The notes beneath the pieces were generated by a model that was given only the letters and a program-made list of their open reading frames with translations, ran no database searches and was not told where the DNA came from. Source: Mangifera indica (lineage: Eukaryota > Streptophyta > Magnoliopsida > Sapindales > Anacardiaceae). From it: a stretch of 64,000 nucleotides of DNA. Positions within the stretch are counted from its first letter, which is position 1; each line of letters begins with the position of its first letter. The position numbers and the translations under genes are program-made. This document shows, piece after piece, positions 30,221 to 41,760 of this stretch. The DNA lies in assembly GCF_011075055.1 (NCBI RefSeq), contig NC_058141.1, positions 19,470,031 through 19,534,030 of the forward strand, written 5' to 3'.

Positions 30221-31295
30221 AACCAAAAACAATAATCAAGTTGGAGTTAGCAGCACGTGGTTATCTAACCATGTTCCGGTAGGTTGAGGGCTCCCACAAG
30301 GGGGAGGTTTTCCCTTTCGATTGTTGCCACGTGGCTGATTACACATGAATCAGAGAAATTGATGTGACCCATAATCTGAAAAGATCGTTCGGCTAGAATT
30401 TGAAGGACAATGAATTTCTTATATAACCAGAAGTATTAATGTTTTTCTTTTACAACACAATCTAAATAAAAAAAATTTGCAGCGAATCTGCCCCACCTAA
30501 TGGTGGGCTTAGGGACAGTTTAAGAGCTTGTAACTGGAGAAGTTGTTGACTCATGGTTTGCGGTAAATTACATGCGGGGATGGTCAAGTTTGGAATAAAT
30601 AACCTTCCAGATTGCTAGATTCTTTTACATCCATCCTCTCGTATGCTCAAATATGTTCTCAATTAGCTCACAGGGAACCAGCATAATCCTTTTTGGACAA
30701 CTTAAGAACCTACTTTAATAACACCTTTCGTTATTATACTCTTTAAGTAGTCCGATCAAACGGAATGTGATTCAATTTAAGCACCCGACAGACAGTCCAG
30801 AATAAATACTCATCCATTTGCTTAGTTTTAATAATTGAGCTGCGGTTGACTGAAACCCATTATTATTGTTTTATTCCTCTTTTTCTTCTTTATTTCCTTC
30901 ACTTTAGCCCACCTCCAGTACTCCAAATTCACACTATCAAGGCACTCTAATACTAGAAATCAATTTCAATCTTCAAGTTATAAAACTTGTCCTGCACCTG
31001 TAAAATTATCATCTTTTAACGATGCCGGTGCTGAACATCACTACTAGACAAATAAATCAATGAAAGCAATATCAATAACACAATCCAATATAAAGTTATA
31101 ACGTCTTTATGAAAACAAGAAGCATGGCATTCTGCAGCTTATTGGTAATATAATCATGATAATATACACTCCAAAAGTAGATTCAAATCTTTGAAAACAT
31201 TACCAAAGCAAGTCATATAAAGCTCGGAAAAATACAAGCAGATCTTTGCCAAAGACCTCAACAAGTACTTTTCCTCTTGGTGATCCTGAACAACT
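30221..31295. other. Intergenic region
   Basis: Noncoding DNA. CACGTG G-box cores occur near 30255 and 30330. The right part likely contains the 3' UTR of the minus-strand small membrane-protein gene. No reading frame was recognised. Confidence 0.5.
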
Positions 31296-32690
31296 TCAGT
31301 AGTCTTTGGTTCCAAAATTCTTGCACCAGAGCTGGGAAGGAATTGGGCGAACAGGATGATGAGGACGTTGCTGCAAGAATATAAACTAGGTTAGCAAGAA
31401 CATATATACGAGTATGCCTTGCTTAAAAATGAAGACTTAAAGTTTAAAACCTAACAACCAATGACACAAACAAAAGCTTATAGCAACCAAGTCATTCTTA
31501 AGGATAAGCAAATAAATACATCCCTGCACCACGCGACAGTTCCCCCTCTTTTTGTATTGCACATTATTATGCATAAAGTACCCAAGGTAAAAAATTGATG
31601 AAAATCTCCAGTCACAGCAGCTTTCATTAAAAACATGTCAACCCTCAAGTGTATTCAGTTCATATATCATCATTTTGAAGATTTGGTCGCCTGTCAAGGC
31701 TCATCCAGAGAGAATCCTAGAATCTAATCAGCCCTTCATTAATTTATTATTAAACAAGTTTATGGAAAAGAACAATGCTAGGCTTAAACAGCATAATAGG
31801 TTTAGCTTGAAGAGAAGCTTTTACACGTCACAGACAAAGATAGCTTGTATATCCCAGTCACATTGTGTTGTTTAAGATACCATCTCCATGGAAAGAGAGA
31901 AAAGATTTGTTTTGAGGATTAACCAATTCCTCTCCAAAGGAAGATTAGATACAATTATGAAACAAACATAATCCCTACTACTGTAAATGAGCCTGTCCAT
32001 ACCCATCAACAATCTTTGCAAAAAACGAAAATCAGTTAATAACAATAAAAGTGGAATCTGATATACTAATTATAAAAAAAATACTTGTCATAATCCATTA
32101 TGTACTAAAATTTGCTGTGGTCGGTTTGAAACCATATTTGTGCTTGTACAAGCAAAGTTCACAATAGCCAAAAACAAAAACTTAGTCATCAATTAGATGG
32201 ATGTTATCTAAATAAAATTAAATTAATTCAGTTTCACCTTTCTATTCATTTCAATCGCTTAGTTCCCAGAAGTAGTGCAACCTTGTAACTGACACCCACT
32301 TTACTCAACCTAAGTCTAACACCTTCACTGGAATCACAATAAGCAATTAAGCATAAGACACCATAATTTAGATCTTAAAAAACAAAGAAGGGGCCAAAAC
32401 TTATTAGACGACATTTTGAATCTCAAATTTCCACGCATATCCCGCAGTTCCTCGACAACCAAGAGGAAACAAATTTTAAATGAGAAAAGGAAAGGGTTTA
32501 AAGAGACCTCAAGCTCGGCGGATTTCATGGCAATAGGAATGCATATAAGGAAGACCCCAGCCATGGCAATGGCCGTGTTGCGCTTCCAGTGCTTGGGTCT
32601 ACAGTATGGGCCGCCAGTCATGCTCCACACCTTGGCCCTGAAATCACCGTGGGCTGCCTCTCCACCGTGTCCATGCTCTGCTCCTCCCAT
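31296..32690 (-). CDS. Small single-pass membrane protein, 85 aa (probably mitochondrial)
   Basis: Two coding exons: 32690-32508 (ATG to a GAG/GT donor) and 31370-31296 (after TTGCAG, TGA). A further intron probably lies in the 5' UTR, because an acceptor (TTACTTGCAG) stands just upstream of the ATG. The protein has a His/Gly-rich start (MGGAEHGHGGEA), a KVWSMTGGPYCRPKHW segment, one hydrophobic span at about residues 39-55 (TAIAMAGVFLICIPIAM), and a tail with VRPIPSQ and WCKNFG. It fits a conserved plant protein that I recall next to NAD-ME2 and threonine aspartase in Arabidopsis (At4g00585). I believe it is found in mitochondrial membranes, but I cannot assign a complex or role from sequence. 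It is transcribed divergently from the snoRNA region on its right. Confidence 0.8.
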
Positions 32691-33138
32691 TGATTCAACT
32701 GCAAGTAAAACGATCGGATTGTAATTTAGAAAGTCAAAAATCAAAAACCTAGACAACGTGTTTCACATTCACCAAAATAGGAGAACACTAAAGCTTGTAG
32801 TTCCTTGTAATTCATGTTAGAAAGTAAGAACGCTCGTAATAACCTGAGACAAATGTAAAACCGGAAAGAAGGATGAAAATGAACTTCTCTCTTCGAAACG
32901 TTCGCTGGGGTTGGTCAGTGTGTGTGCTTGTGGTGTGGAAGCGAGGACCATTCCGTCTTTCCGGAGTCACACGTGCCAAATTGTGCGAAGTTCTCGTATT
33001 AAAGGCCTCATTACAATTACGAGGGTTTAATTAGATTATTACAATAACAATGTAAAAGCATATGATTTCAATTTAATCCAATGTGTACGCGTAAATTTCA
33101 AACGGTCAAAATGACAGCTCAGCACAGCCGCCTCGATT

Positions 33139-33174
33139 AGGGTTTCTCACCATTGTAGTGGTCTCGATATAAAG
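33139..33174 (+). promoter_or_regulatory. Telo-box plus TATA promoter, probably of the snoRNA cluster
   Basis: AGGGTTT (telo-box core, 33139-33145) is followed by TATAAAG (33168-33174). Telo boxes are typical of plant promoters for ribosomal-protein and snoRNA genes. The box C/D candidates start about 370 bp downstream. A weakened copy of this promoter (AAGGTTTCTCACC and TATATAAAT) stands at about 52050-52090 in the second unit. Confidence 0.5.
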
Positions 33175-33547
33175 GTCACTCCAGCACAGGGGCAAAAGCA
33201 ATCTTGTTAGTTCTTCTTTTGTTCTCTTTTCGTGGTTTTGCAAAGAAAGTCAGGATTCCCTTAACTAAGGGGTAGGGTTTCCCGGCGAAATCCTAAACCT
33301 AATTAATCTATTTCTCTAGATTAGGTTTTCGGTTCTAATTCTCTTTCTTGTTGTAGGCCTGCCTTTGCATTCTTGCTCGTAGATTATCGGAGAAATTAGG
33401 GTTTTTGTAGGTGATTTAATTGTCTCATCGGTCGTACGTAAATTAATGTTCTTTCACTTGTTATTATTCGCCGGTAAATTAATTTTCTGACAGATATATT
33501 TCTTCTTTTGTCGGTAACTTGTTTTGACGATACGGGAGCGAAGTAAT

Positions 33548-33625
33548 ATAATGTGATGAGGAACAAAACTGCAACAAAATGATCGATTACAATCGTGATT
33601 ACTTGTATTTAAGTCTCTGATTATT
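33548..33625 (+). ncRNA. Candidate box C/D snoRNA 1
   Basis: Box C GTGATGA at 33553-33559 and box D CTGA at 33617-33620, flanked by a short terminal stem ATAA/TTAT. The internal C'/D' boxes are weak and I recognise no rRNA target, so the call rests mostly on the boxes, the length and the adjacent stronger candidates. Confidence 0.45.
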
Positions 33626-33726
33626 TCATTTCCTCTCCCGCACGATATTCCAAAACTGTTTCTATTTCCACACTTTTATATTTTGATTATTTGATGTTCT
33701 TTCGCAGAAAAGATTGATGATTATAA

Positions 33727-33811
33727 CGGGAGATATGATGATAAATTTATTTGGTCCGTGTTTCTGATTCATCCGTGACCGATAACCCTTTACCACTGTC
33801 TGATTCTCCCG
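33727..33811 (+). ncRNA. Box C/D snoRNA 2, guide matching 25S rRNA (U38/snR61-like region)
   Basis: A 7-bp terminal stem CGGGAGA/TCTCCCG (33727-33733 with 33805-33811) encloses box C ATGATGA (33735-33741), D' CTGA (33764-33767) and box D CTGA (33800-33803). The bases before D' (TTGGTCCGTGTTT, 33751-33763) are fully complementary to the conserved 25S/28S segment AAACACGGACCAA. By the fifth-base rule the methylated base would be the A in AAACA. From memory this rRNA segment is served by U38 in animals and snR61 in yeast. The guide ahead of box D is unassigned. Confidence 0.82.
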
Positions 33812-33890
33812 ATTCATCCATTTTCATCTGCAATTTTTCATATTTAATTGGAAATTTTAATGTGGATTTTGTATTCTTGATTTAGATATA

Positions 33891-33977
33891 CTGCTGTGAT
33901 GATATATGAATAAATTCACATGTCAGACTTCAGAGACTTTGAAGTCTATGAGAAAGCATATTCATGTTTCTGAGCAA
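33891..33977 (+). ncRNA. Box C/D snoRNA 3, guide matching adjacent 25S rRNA
   Basis: Box C GTGATGA (33896-33902), box D CTGA (33970-33973), a short TGC/GCA terminal stem, and a possible C' (TATGAGA). The upstream guide CACATGTCAGACT is complementary over 13 nt to 25S rRNA AGTCTGACATGTG, which lies directly after the target of snoRNA 2. The expected D' box beside it is a poor CAGA, so which base is modified is uncertain. Confidence 0.62.
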
Positions 33978-35454
33978 TTTCCTTCAATCTGAGAAATTTT
34001 AATCAAAACCTAAAATGTAAGCTGATTGAGAATTTTGTTTTTTCCTTACACAATCTCATTGAATCATAGCAATAGTATTCCGGTTCCAGTGGCCAAGCTG
34101 GTATATTTGAAGTCCTTTTCAGTTGGGATTGGAAAAAAAAAAAATTTATCTGTAGAGTAAAAATTTCCAAAGATGACTCAAATGAAAGTGTTTATAAAGG
34201 TACTACGCCACACATCTTTCAATTACCAAAGGGAATTCTGTGTCTCAGCTACCTTCAGGGGAATCTTGGGACTTTGGGACCTTTTAACGAGGAACTCAAT
34301 TTGGTACAACAAATTTTAGAAGAAAGAAACACTGAGTCGAGAGACAGTGACTATGAAATAGGATTTTGAAGACAGAGACGTTGAAAAGGATAGTGTTTTT
34401 GGAACATTATGGGAAGATATTTGCGTTGTTCTCCATAATCAAAACAATAAAAGACTTTTGACACTTATAAACAAATGGTTATATACACATTTCATGCCTA
34501 CACTGATTTATTGACTTCATAAGTTTTTGCAGGAGTTACATTCTCTCTGCTCTCCGCTGGAGTTTGGAAGGGGGAACCCGTTGTCTGTAGCAACGGTAAA
34601 ATGTAAATTGCTAATAATCATCTACTTAGAAGGCACATCAAGAAGAATAATAGTAGTTAGTCTTGCCCTCAGAGAGAGATTATTCTATCATACAGAAAGT
34701 GAAGCCAAATCCTAAGCAGGCAATGCTATGTATCACCTTGCTCCTTTAACTTATTGAGAAAGATGTCATTTATTCAATTGAATTCTATACTACCATGGAA
34801 AATATTAAATCTTTTCTAACAATTAAAAAATTAAAATACACCTAACTCTTCATTTTGCACCCATCTCAGGATTGAAAAAGGGGTTTGTTCATCGCCGGTG
34901 ATTGGCTGCAAGACGAGGTTCTGATGAAGAATTACGAATTTTAACAATTTCAATTCAAATCATGTTATTATGCCTTGTGTCACTTGGAATCATTTGCTTG
35001 TACGAAACCCTAGGTTTAAACTTATCTATAAAGTTGTTGTTTTCTTCCTTTTGAGAAAAATTTCTGTTGCGGACTGAACAATTTAGAGGCACTTATGGGG
35101 TGATGGAGGGAAAATGGAAATATGAAGTAAATGAAAAAGTTAGCTGGGCATAAGGACAGTGTCGTTTTACAATTATATTTCATTACTTGGTGCTTTTCAA
35201 TTGTACGTAATTAGATGATACGGTGTCGTTGTCTTACTTGTTAATTGCAATTGTTAGCTGATACGATGTCGTTCCATTAGTGGATTGTGGTGTCTTAAAT
35301 AATAAAAGCATAATGAAAATGTTCAGTTTTGGCGCAAAACTCATGTTAAGCTTCCCTCTCCTATTCTGTAACCTTTCTCTGCTTCTGGAATTTTCTTAAT
35401 TCTCAAATTAAGTGCGACTTCGTGCAACAATTTCTTTAGATGTTGTTAGATTGA
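33978..35454. other. Leader region of duplicated unit A
   Basis: About 34020-34950 matches 52440-53250 in unit C with gaps. 34960-35050 matches the DGD2 5' region at about 55620-55715. The DGD2 promoter DNA found at about 53250-55615 in unit C is missing here, and about 380 bp of other DNA (35060-35440) is present instead. No reading frame was recognised. Confidence 0.6.
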
Positions 35455-37467
35455 ATGGATAGAAAACGGCATTTTGCGATTTTTACCATGCAACTCTTCC
35501 ACGGATGACTGGGATGGCTGTTAACCCTCTGTTTTGTGCTGCGTATCCTGCTAAAGATGGAGAAAGAAAAGTCACTGTGATTCCTTGGTTATCTTTGAAA
35601 CATCAAAAACTAGTATATCCTGGCAACATCATGTTTAGTTCACCTCAAGAGCAGAAAAGTTGTGTTCGTCAGCGGCTTGAGGAAAGGATCAGGTTCACTT
35701 CTTCTTTTATTGTACGTTTTTATCCCGGAAAGGTAATCATACCTGTAATTTTCTTGTACTAGCTCTGACAAAGATATATTTATTGTTTCTGTGTTTATGT
35801 TTGACTTCATTGTAACTTTAATGATTGTGTATTTGTAGCGATGAAATTCCATGATTTTTGAGGCAATTTCATTGTCCATGCGTTTAGGCCATCTTTCGCT
35901 TTATAGTGTTAGCATCTGTTGCTTTAAAACAGCATTTCGGAGCAATTTAGGAGCTCGATAGTCATTGGTGACTTCCTGTGTGGTTGCAGTTTGCTGTAGA
36001 TAAGAGGAGCATTCTTGCTGCTGGAGACATTTCTGAAATTATCCCTGATAAGGAGGCAGATATTGCTGTTCTTGAGAAGCCTGAGCATCTTACTTGGTTT
36101 CATCATGGGAAGAGATGGAAAACTAAATTCTACTTTGTTATGGAAATTATACACACCAATTGCCTGGAATATGTGAAGCTAGAGGAGAATGGACAACTGA
36201 AAGCATTTTTTTCTTAAACAAGTAAATACTTGGGTTGTCTGTACTGTATCTATTGCCACAAGGTATAACTTTTATGATTTCCATGTAGTTAAACACTCCA
36301 TTGGTGCTCCACATCCTTTGCACTGAGAAGTAAACCATTTTCTTATTCTCATATGTTGTTGTATTCTTTTAAAAGTTGCTTTCTCAAAACATTGTGGAAT
36401 CTTAATTGCAGGTCATTAGGTTATCTGCTGCCGCACAGGACTATCCAAATTCCATCATCTGCAATGTTCATGGAGTCAACCCGAAATTCCTTGAGATTGG
36501 CAAGAGAAAGATAGAACAACAACAACAACAACAACAACAAAGTGGGAACCAGGCCTTCACTACGGGTGCTTATTACATTGGGAAGATGGTGTGGAGTAAA
36601 GGCTAGAAGGAACTGCTTGAACCTCTTTGTGACCACCAAAAGGAACTAGCTGGGCTTCAAGTGGATTTATATGGCACTGTGGAGGACTCCAGTGAGGTTC
36701 AAGAAGCTGCTAACAACTTAAAACTAGTAGTTAGACTTTATAGTAGTCATGATCATGCTGACCCTGTACTTCCTGAGTAAGCTTCCTAACATATGTCTAA
36801 CTACAAAAAATAAATAAATAAATAAAAGGCAACAGTGATTGCTAAGCAAATCATGGATCACCCACTTGGCCCCTTCCCTATAGTTCTGTTATTTCCTTCT
36901 CAGTTTTTTGAATAGTTTGAAACTGAAATTCATATTAATTCCCATTTATTCTTTTTTTTTTTTCCTGCCACCTCCAGTTATGTATAAAGTCTTCCTTAAT
37001 CCAAGTACAGCAGATGTGGATTGCACAACCACAGCTGAGGTATTGACCGTGGGCAAAATTGTTGTTTGTGCTAATCACCCCTCAAGTGACTTCTTCGAGC
37101 AGTTCCCAAATTGCTGAACTTACGATGATGGCAATGGATTTGTTGAAGCCATGCTCAAGGCACTCACAGAAAAGTCCTCCCAACTGTCTGAAGTACAGAG
37201 GCATGAACTATCATGGGAGGCTGCTACAGAACGGTTTCTGAGTTGGACCGGGCTTTTGTGAAGAAACTGTCAAAAATTCCTTTAAAGGATTTTGCATCCA
37301 CATCATCAAATTTGAGGAGAAGCATGGAGGATGCTTCAGCATATGTACATTATCTGACTTCTGGGTTTGAGGCAATGAGACGAGCATTTGGTGCAATACC
37401 AGCAAGCTTGCAACCAGATGAAGAGCAATGTAAGGAACTTGGGTTGGTAATTCCTATGCATACATGA
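35455..37467 (+). pseudogene. DGD2 pseudogene (digalactosyldiacylglycerol synthase 2)
   Basis: Exon equivalents 35455-35732, 35990-36262, 36412-36776 and 36978-37467 match the intact DGD2 at 55765-57748. Lesions by comparison: a 1-base loss soon after the ATG; a 1-base T gain near 36210 giving an early stop; a TAG in exon 3 near 36604; a 4-bp gain at the exon 4 start; a TGA in exon 4 near 37115; and an 11-bp loss near 37232. A (CAA)n run in exon 3 has expanded (36518-36540). The copy also lacks the upstream promoter DNA of the intact gene. It cannot encode a full synthase. Confidence 0.93.
36518..36540 (+). repeat. (CAA)n expansion inside DGD2 pseudogene
   Basis: About eight CAA (Gln) codons stand where the intact gene has three (about 56825-56834). 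This is microsatellite growth in a sequence under no constraint. Confidence 0.85.
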
Positions 37468-39399
37468 GGCTTATTAAATTGATTTTTAGATATGCTTCTG
37501 TATTGACAAATGCCCTACGTTTTGTTGAATTATGATCAGTCTCGGGGCCAAGAAAGCGTGAAAGACACATGGATTTCTTTGTCCTTTTTAACTGAAATTG
37601 GGGTTTCTAGGTGAACAACACGTCCTTGTGGCTGGGGATGCACCAAGTTGATGCTTTCATGGTTTCCTTCTGGCCAAAACAAAAAGCAGAGAGGGAAGGT
37701 TACTTCAATTGTAAGGCCAAGTTGATTGTAATTTCCGTATAAGTATTCACGGTTGACCTCTTAATTGTTGTATATTTGATGACTGATAACAATATTGTTT
37801 CGCTTTAATTTGCAGTAGGCAGAAAAGAAGTAAATGAAACATATGAATAGCAACATAAAGTGTACAATTGATACGATTTCAAGTGCAAGGTACGTGACTT
37901 AGATCTCAAATAAAAAAGTATGAGCATAAATATAAATAGCTTTTGTTTTTTCAATCTCAATAACTAACTATTGGGATATAGTTCTTCTAATGTTCATGTC
38001 ATTTAATATGAGAGTCATTATCATGTCTCTTAGTTACAAACATACGGTGTGGATGGTGATGTCATCATTATAGTGTTTCACAGCCCCAATAGACATCCAC
38101 TTTGGATGGTTGTGCACTAACAATTTGTTAGCTTTGGGTTAATATGAAGAGTCCAAAACTATATAAATTCTGCATTAGATACGAGATCCAACTAGATTGC
38201 AACATCAATGTTAGAGAAAGACATGGGCTTAAGGGATTGCCCAACACTTAGACATCAAGAATGATGCATTATTGTATAACTGACGATCAAAATTGGTGAT
38301 AGGTCATTTATGAGTCATGACATGAACAGGGTAAGATATTAATATGGACAAAAAATATCACTTACAAGTGCAATATGATATATAAAAGTTAATTCAACAC
38401 ATTTTTCTATAAGATTAAAAAAACAGAAACATGGAAATCGATACATGAGAAATCATTCAGTAATAATATTTATAGATTGATTCGTCTAAATATTTTGATG
38501 TTCATTGAACAAGTATATGTTAAGAAAACATTTAATAAAATATTTGATATTTATATATTTATATACAAAATCTGGGCTTCATGAAAGCCAAGAAAATAGA
38601 AATTTGATATACTCTCAATTTCATATTCAGATTTGCTGAACATGTTTTTGCTAGGAAATACATTTAAGATTAAATCTGTCTTCAAGAAAGACAATAAAAG
38701 ATGTAAAATGAAATATGGCAATTTGTTAGAATTACCATACAAGCTTTTTTCCCAATTTTAAATGAAATTACCTTTTATTCTATTATGAATTATCCATTAA
38801 TAATGTCTTGTGAATGTTAAATAATTTAATTTAATGTTATAGTAATTAAATAAATGACATTTAAAGTACAGTTTTTGGCTTGGAACAGGGTGACAAGAGT
38901 TGCCATATACGCAGAGTACATGGTGCGGGAATCTAGAGAAGCAAAACAACGGCGTTTGCTTCAGTTGTTGGTCTTGCTCTTGATCATGGTTTTGAAATCC
39001 TGAAATGCAATGGCTGGTTTTTCAAGTCTGCCACGTGACACTGTGTGATAGCCCCTGCATGTCAGCGCCACCTGCTTGCCAAGAACACTCAAAGCCACCG
39101 AACCCAAAACCAGAATCTGATGAAATCTGTGACCTCAACCATTTTTGGTAGCACAACTCAGCTTCTTTACTGTTATTTGTCTCATTTTGTAGCTACTCAA
39201 GAACTAGACAACAAAACGTAACCGAAAATTAATAGGAATCAATTTCTTGTTAATCTTTTTTGTATTCTTCTGCGTTTTGCCAATTCTGAAACTGTGCTTA
39301 CACATGAATGGTTTCACTTTCAATTCACACTCTTTATAAGCCACCCTTTTTAACACAACTCCACTATCATACACCTTCACAACTCCACTTCTTGTAACA
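37468..39399 (+). repeat. Spacer copy S1 between DGD2 and MZK1
   Basis: Noncoding DNA repeated four more times (about 43480-43915 partial, 46150-47779, 57749-59740 and 62640-64000). It contains the DGD2 3' UTR at its left and the MZK promoter at its right. Marker phrases are GAGAGATTGCCCAAC and TTCATGAAAGCCAAGAAAAT. No protein-coding signal. Confidence 0.85.
39333..39339 (+). promoter_or_regulatory. Putative TATA box of MZK1
   Basis: TTTATAA about 60 bp before the ATG. MZK3 has the same block (CTTTATAAGCCACCC) and MZK2 has it altered (TTTTTAAGCC). Farther upstream, GCCACGTGACACTG carries a G-box in this copy only; the other copies read GCCAAGTGACACTG. Confidence 0.4.
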
Positions 39400-40089
39400 A
39401 TGGCTGGTCGCCCAAACAGAAGAGGTCGCGGAAATGCTCATCACCTTGACTTTCCTCCAGATTATGTTCCTGAAGGATGGATCATAATCAATGAGATCAA
39501 CGAAGATGGTGTAGAGGAGGTAATTTTACACTCAGCTCTGCTCCATAATCTTTCAATTTCCTGATGTTAATGTTTTACAACTTTGCTTTTATTGTTGACT
39601 GATGATTCTTTTGTTTATGCTTTGTGAACTGATGTTATTTGTGTTCATTCGTACAGTGGGTTGATCTTGTGTTGTGGGCTTTAATTAACTTTGCTAATAG
39701 TTTCACTATGGTGCTTTTCTATTTAACTACTTGTGATGTGATCTATATTGTAGTATTATCATATAAAGCACTGCTTTAATCTGGTTTGATGATAGCCCTT
39801 GTGGGAAATCTTGTTTCTCTTTTAGCCTGACATTTAGTTGAGTACTATACAAGGAACTGCGTTTATCAGTTTTACTGGCTGCTGCTGATGTAGTAGTCAT
39901 GCTCTTTGTGTCAAGTTTTCTGTATATCTTATTGCTCAGTTGGTCAGTCAGTTTGTTGGCATGACATCAGGATCTTGTTTGAGGATGTTGAGTTGGTAAA
40001 ATTTTTGTTAGACTGATTAGGAGCATATTATGTAATTTGTCAATTTTTGGCACTGCACCTTTGTACTGATAACAATTGGCTTTCTTAAT

Positions 40090-40345
40090 GAATACTGATA
40101 AGAAATACTCTGCCTCTAATAAATCTAGTTTCTAAGCAACGGAAATCATGATTTCCCAATAGAGTAAAATATCTTTCCTACTTTGTCTTAAGGTTTCAAA
40201 AAGTTTCCACTATGTTTAAACTGGCTCATTCTTTGTAGCTAGACAATTTAAAGCTGGAGCATCCAACTGAGAAAGTTGTTTGACTGATGCATGCTTATTT
40301 GGAACATAGTTTGAAGGAAACTCCACAACATCGTCTTCATTGGCT
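40090..40345 (-). pseudogene. Antisense MZK exon-1-like fragment in MZK1 intron (interrupted)
   Basis: The minus strand carries the two ends of the fragment seen whole at 48481-48577 (EDDVVEFPSNYV near 40340-40305). Its middle is replaced by about 190 bp of unrelated DNA. Confidence 0.55.
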
Positions 40346-40439
40346 TCATTATTCCTATCCTTTATCTGATTTAAACTTTTAAAGTACACATGTTGCCTTG
40401 CTGAAAATTACTCTTTCTTTTTTCTTTCTTCTTCTACTT

Positions 40440-41760
40440 TTCTTTTTTAACAGATCATTAAGAACTGCTATACAAATTATTGAGTGTAATTCTCAAAAAA
40501 CACATAAGACCTCTGTAGATGAGTGTGTCACTTTTTCTTTTCTGTTCATGTTCAAATTTCAAAAACATGGGTTGCCATGTTGAACAACATCAGCCTGCGT
40601 TTTTGTTTTTTATAAATTTCAAATAATTAGGAACAACTATGAAAACTTTGGAGTTTAATTCACTAAAAAGACTTTGTTAGAGAGGGATGCAAGTCACCTT
40701 GTGCATTTTATGTTCATTTTCCAATTTCAAAAACACATGTTGTCATGCTTTTCTATATTGCAGCATGTGTTGCTTTTTTGCTTCAAATAAGTGTTGTAAT
40801 GCTCTTTGACATGACAACTTTTTTTTTTTTGCTTCAAATCATTAAGAATCGCTATGAAAATTATCAAGTTTAGTTTCACTTAAAACGCTAGAAATTTGTT
40901 TTCGCCATGTCCATTTATTAATTTTCCAATTTCTGAAACAAGTGTTGTCCTGCTATTTGACATGGCTACATTTGTTCTTTTTTTATATTCAAACCATTAA
41001 GAACCATTATGAGAACTAATGAGTCTAGATGCACATAAAATACTCTAAATTTTATTTTTAATTTTTAACTTCAGATTCAAGTGTTATCATACTTTTTGCC
41101 ATGACAACTTGTGTTATTATTATTATTTGCTTTAAATACCACTATGAAAATTTTTAAATCTAGTTTCACTTAAAACATTTGAAATTTCCAGTCAACTTAC
41201 CCATTTTATTAATTTTCTATCTTTACAAACAATTGTTGCCATGCTTTTTGACATGAAAGCATGTATTATTTTTTTTGATTCAAATAATCAAAAACCGCTA
41301 TGGAAATTATCGAGTCTAATTTCACTTAAAACATTTAAAATTTCCTGTCACCTTGTCCTTCTTATGTTTTTATTTTCCAATTTCAAAAGCAAATGTTGTC
41401 ATGCTCTTTAATTCGACAGCATTTATTTTTTTATTTCAAATCATTAAGAACCACTACGAAAACTATTGAGTTTGGTTTTACTTAAAACATTTGAAATTTT
41501 CTATCATCCTATCCTTTTTATGTTAATTTTCCAACTTTAAAAACAAGTGCCAACATTTGTTCTCACCCTATCCTTTTTATGTTAATTTTCCAACTTTGGA
41601 AACTATTGTCAACATATTATTTTTGTTTCAAATTATTAAGAGCCGCTATCAAAACTATCGAATTTAATTCATTGTTAAAAAATGCTAAAAAGTGTCACAC
41701 AAAAACTCTTCTTTTTTTTGTAACTTTTTCCGAGCCGTTATAACTTACTAAAGTACTAAT
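40440..41760 (+). repeat. Degenerate tandem repeat array, about 155-bp unit, in MZK1 intron 1
   Basis: About eight units, each marked by CATTAAGAACCGCTATGAAA-like, then CACTTAAAACA, TTAATTTTCCAACTTC and GTTGTCATGCTCTTTGACAT-like phrases. Starts lie near 40455, 40628, 40838, 40996, 41140, 41290, 41440 and 41630. The same family fills the introns of MZK2 and MZK3. Confidence 0.85.

Noticed and set aside
32416..32724. 102-codon plus-strand frame
   Set aside because: It is antisense to the first coding exon of the small membrane protein, whose minus-strand reading is protein-like and spliced correctly.
34880..34960. Possible additional snoRNA (TTCTGATGAAG)
   Set aside because: CTGATGA does not fit box C (a purine is needed first), and there is no box D or terminal stem at a suitable distance.
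40440..41760. CRISPR-like regularly spaced repeats
   Set aside because: The genome is nuclear plant DNA. The units are contiguous, degenerate and lack unique spacers, so this is an ordinary tandem array.
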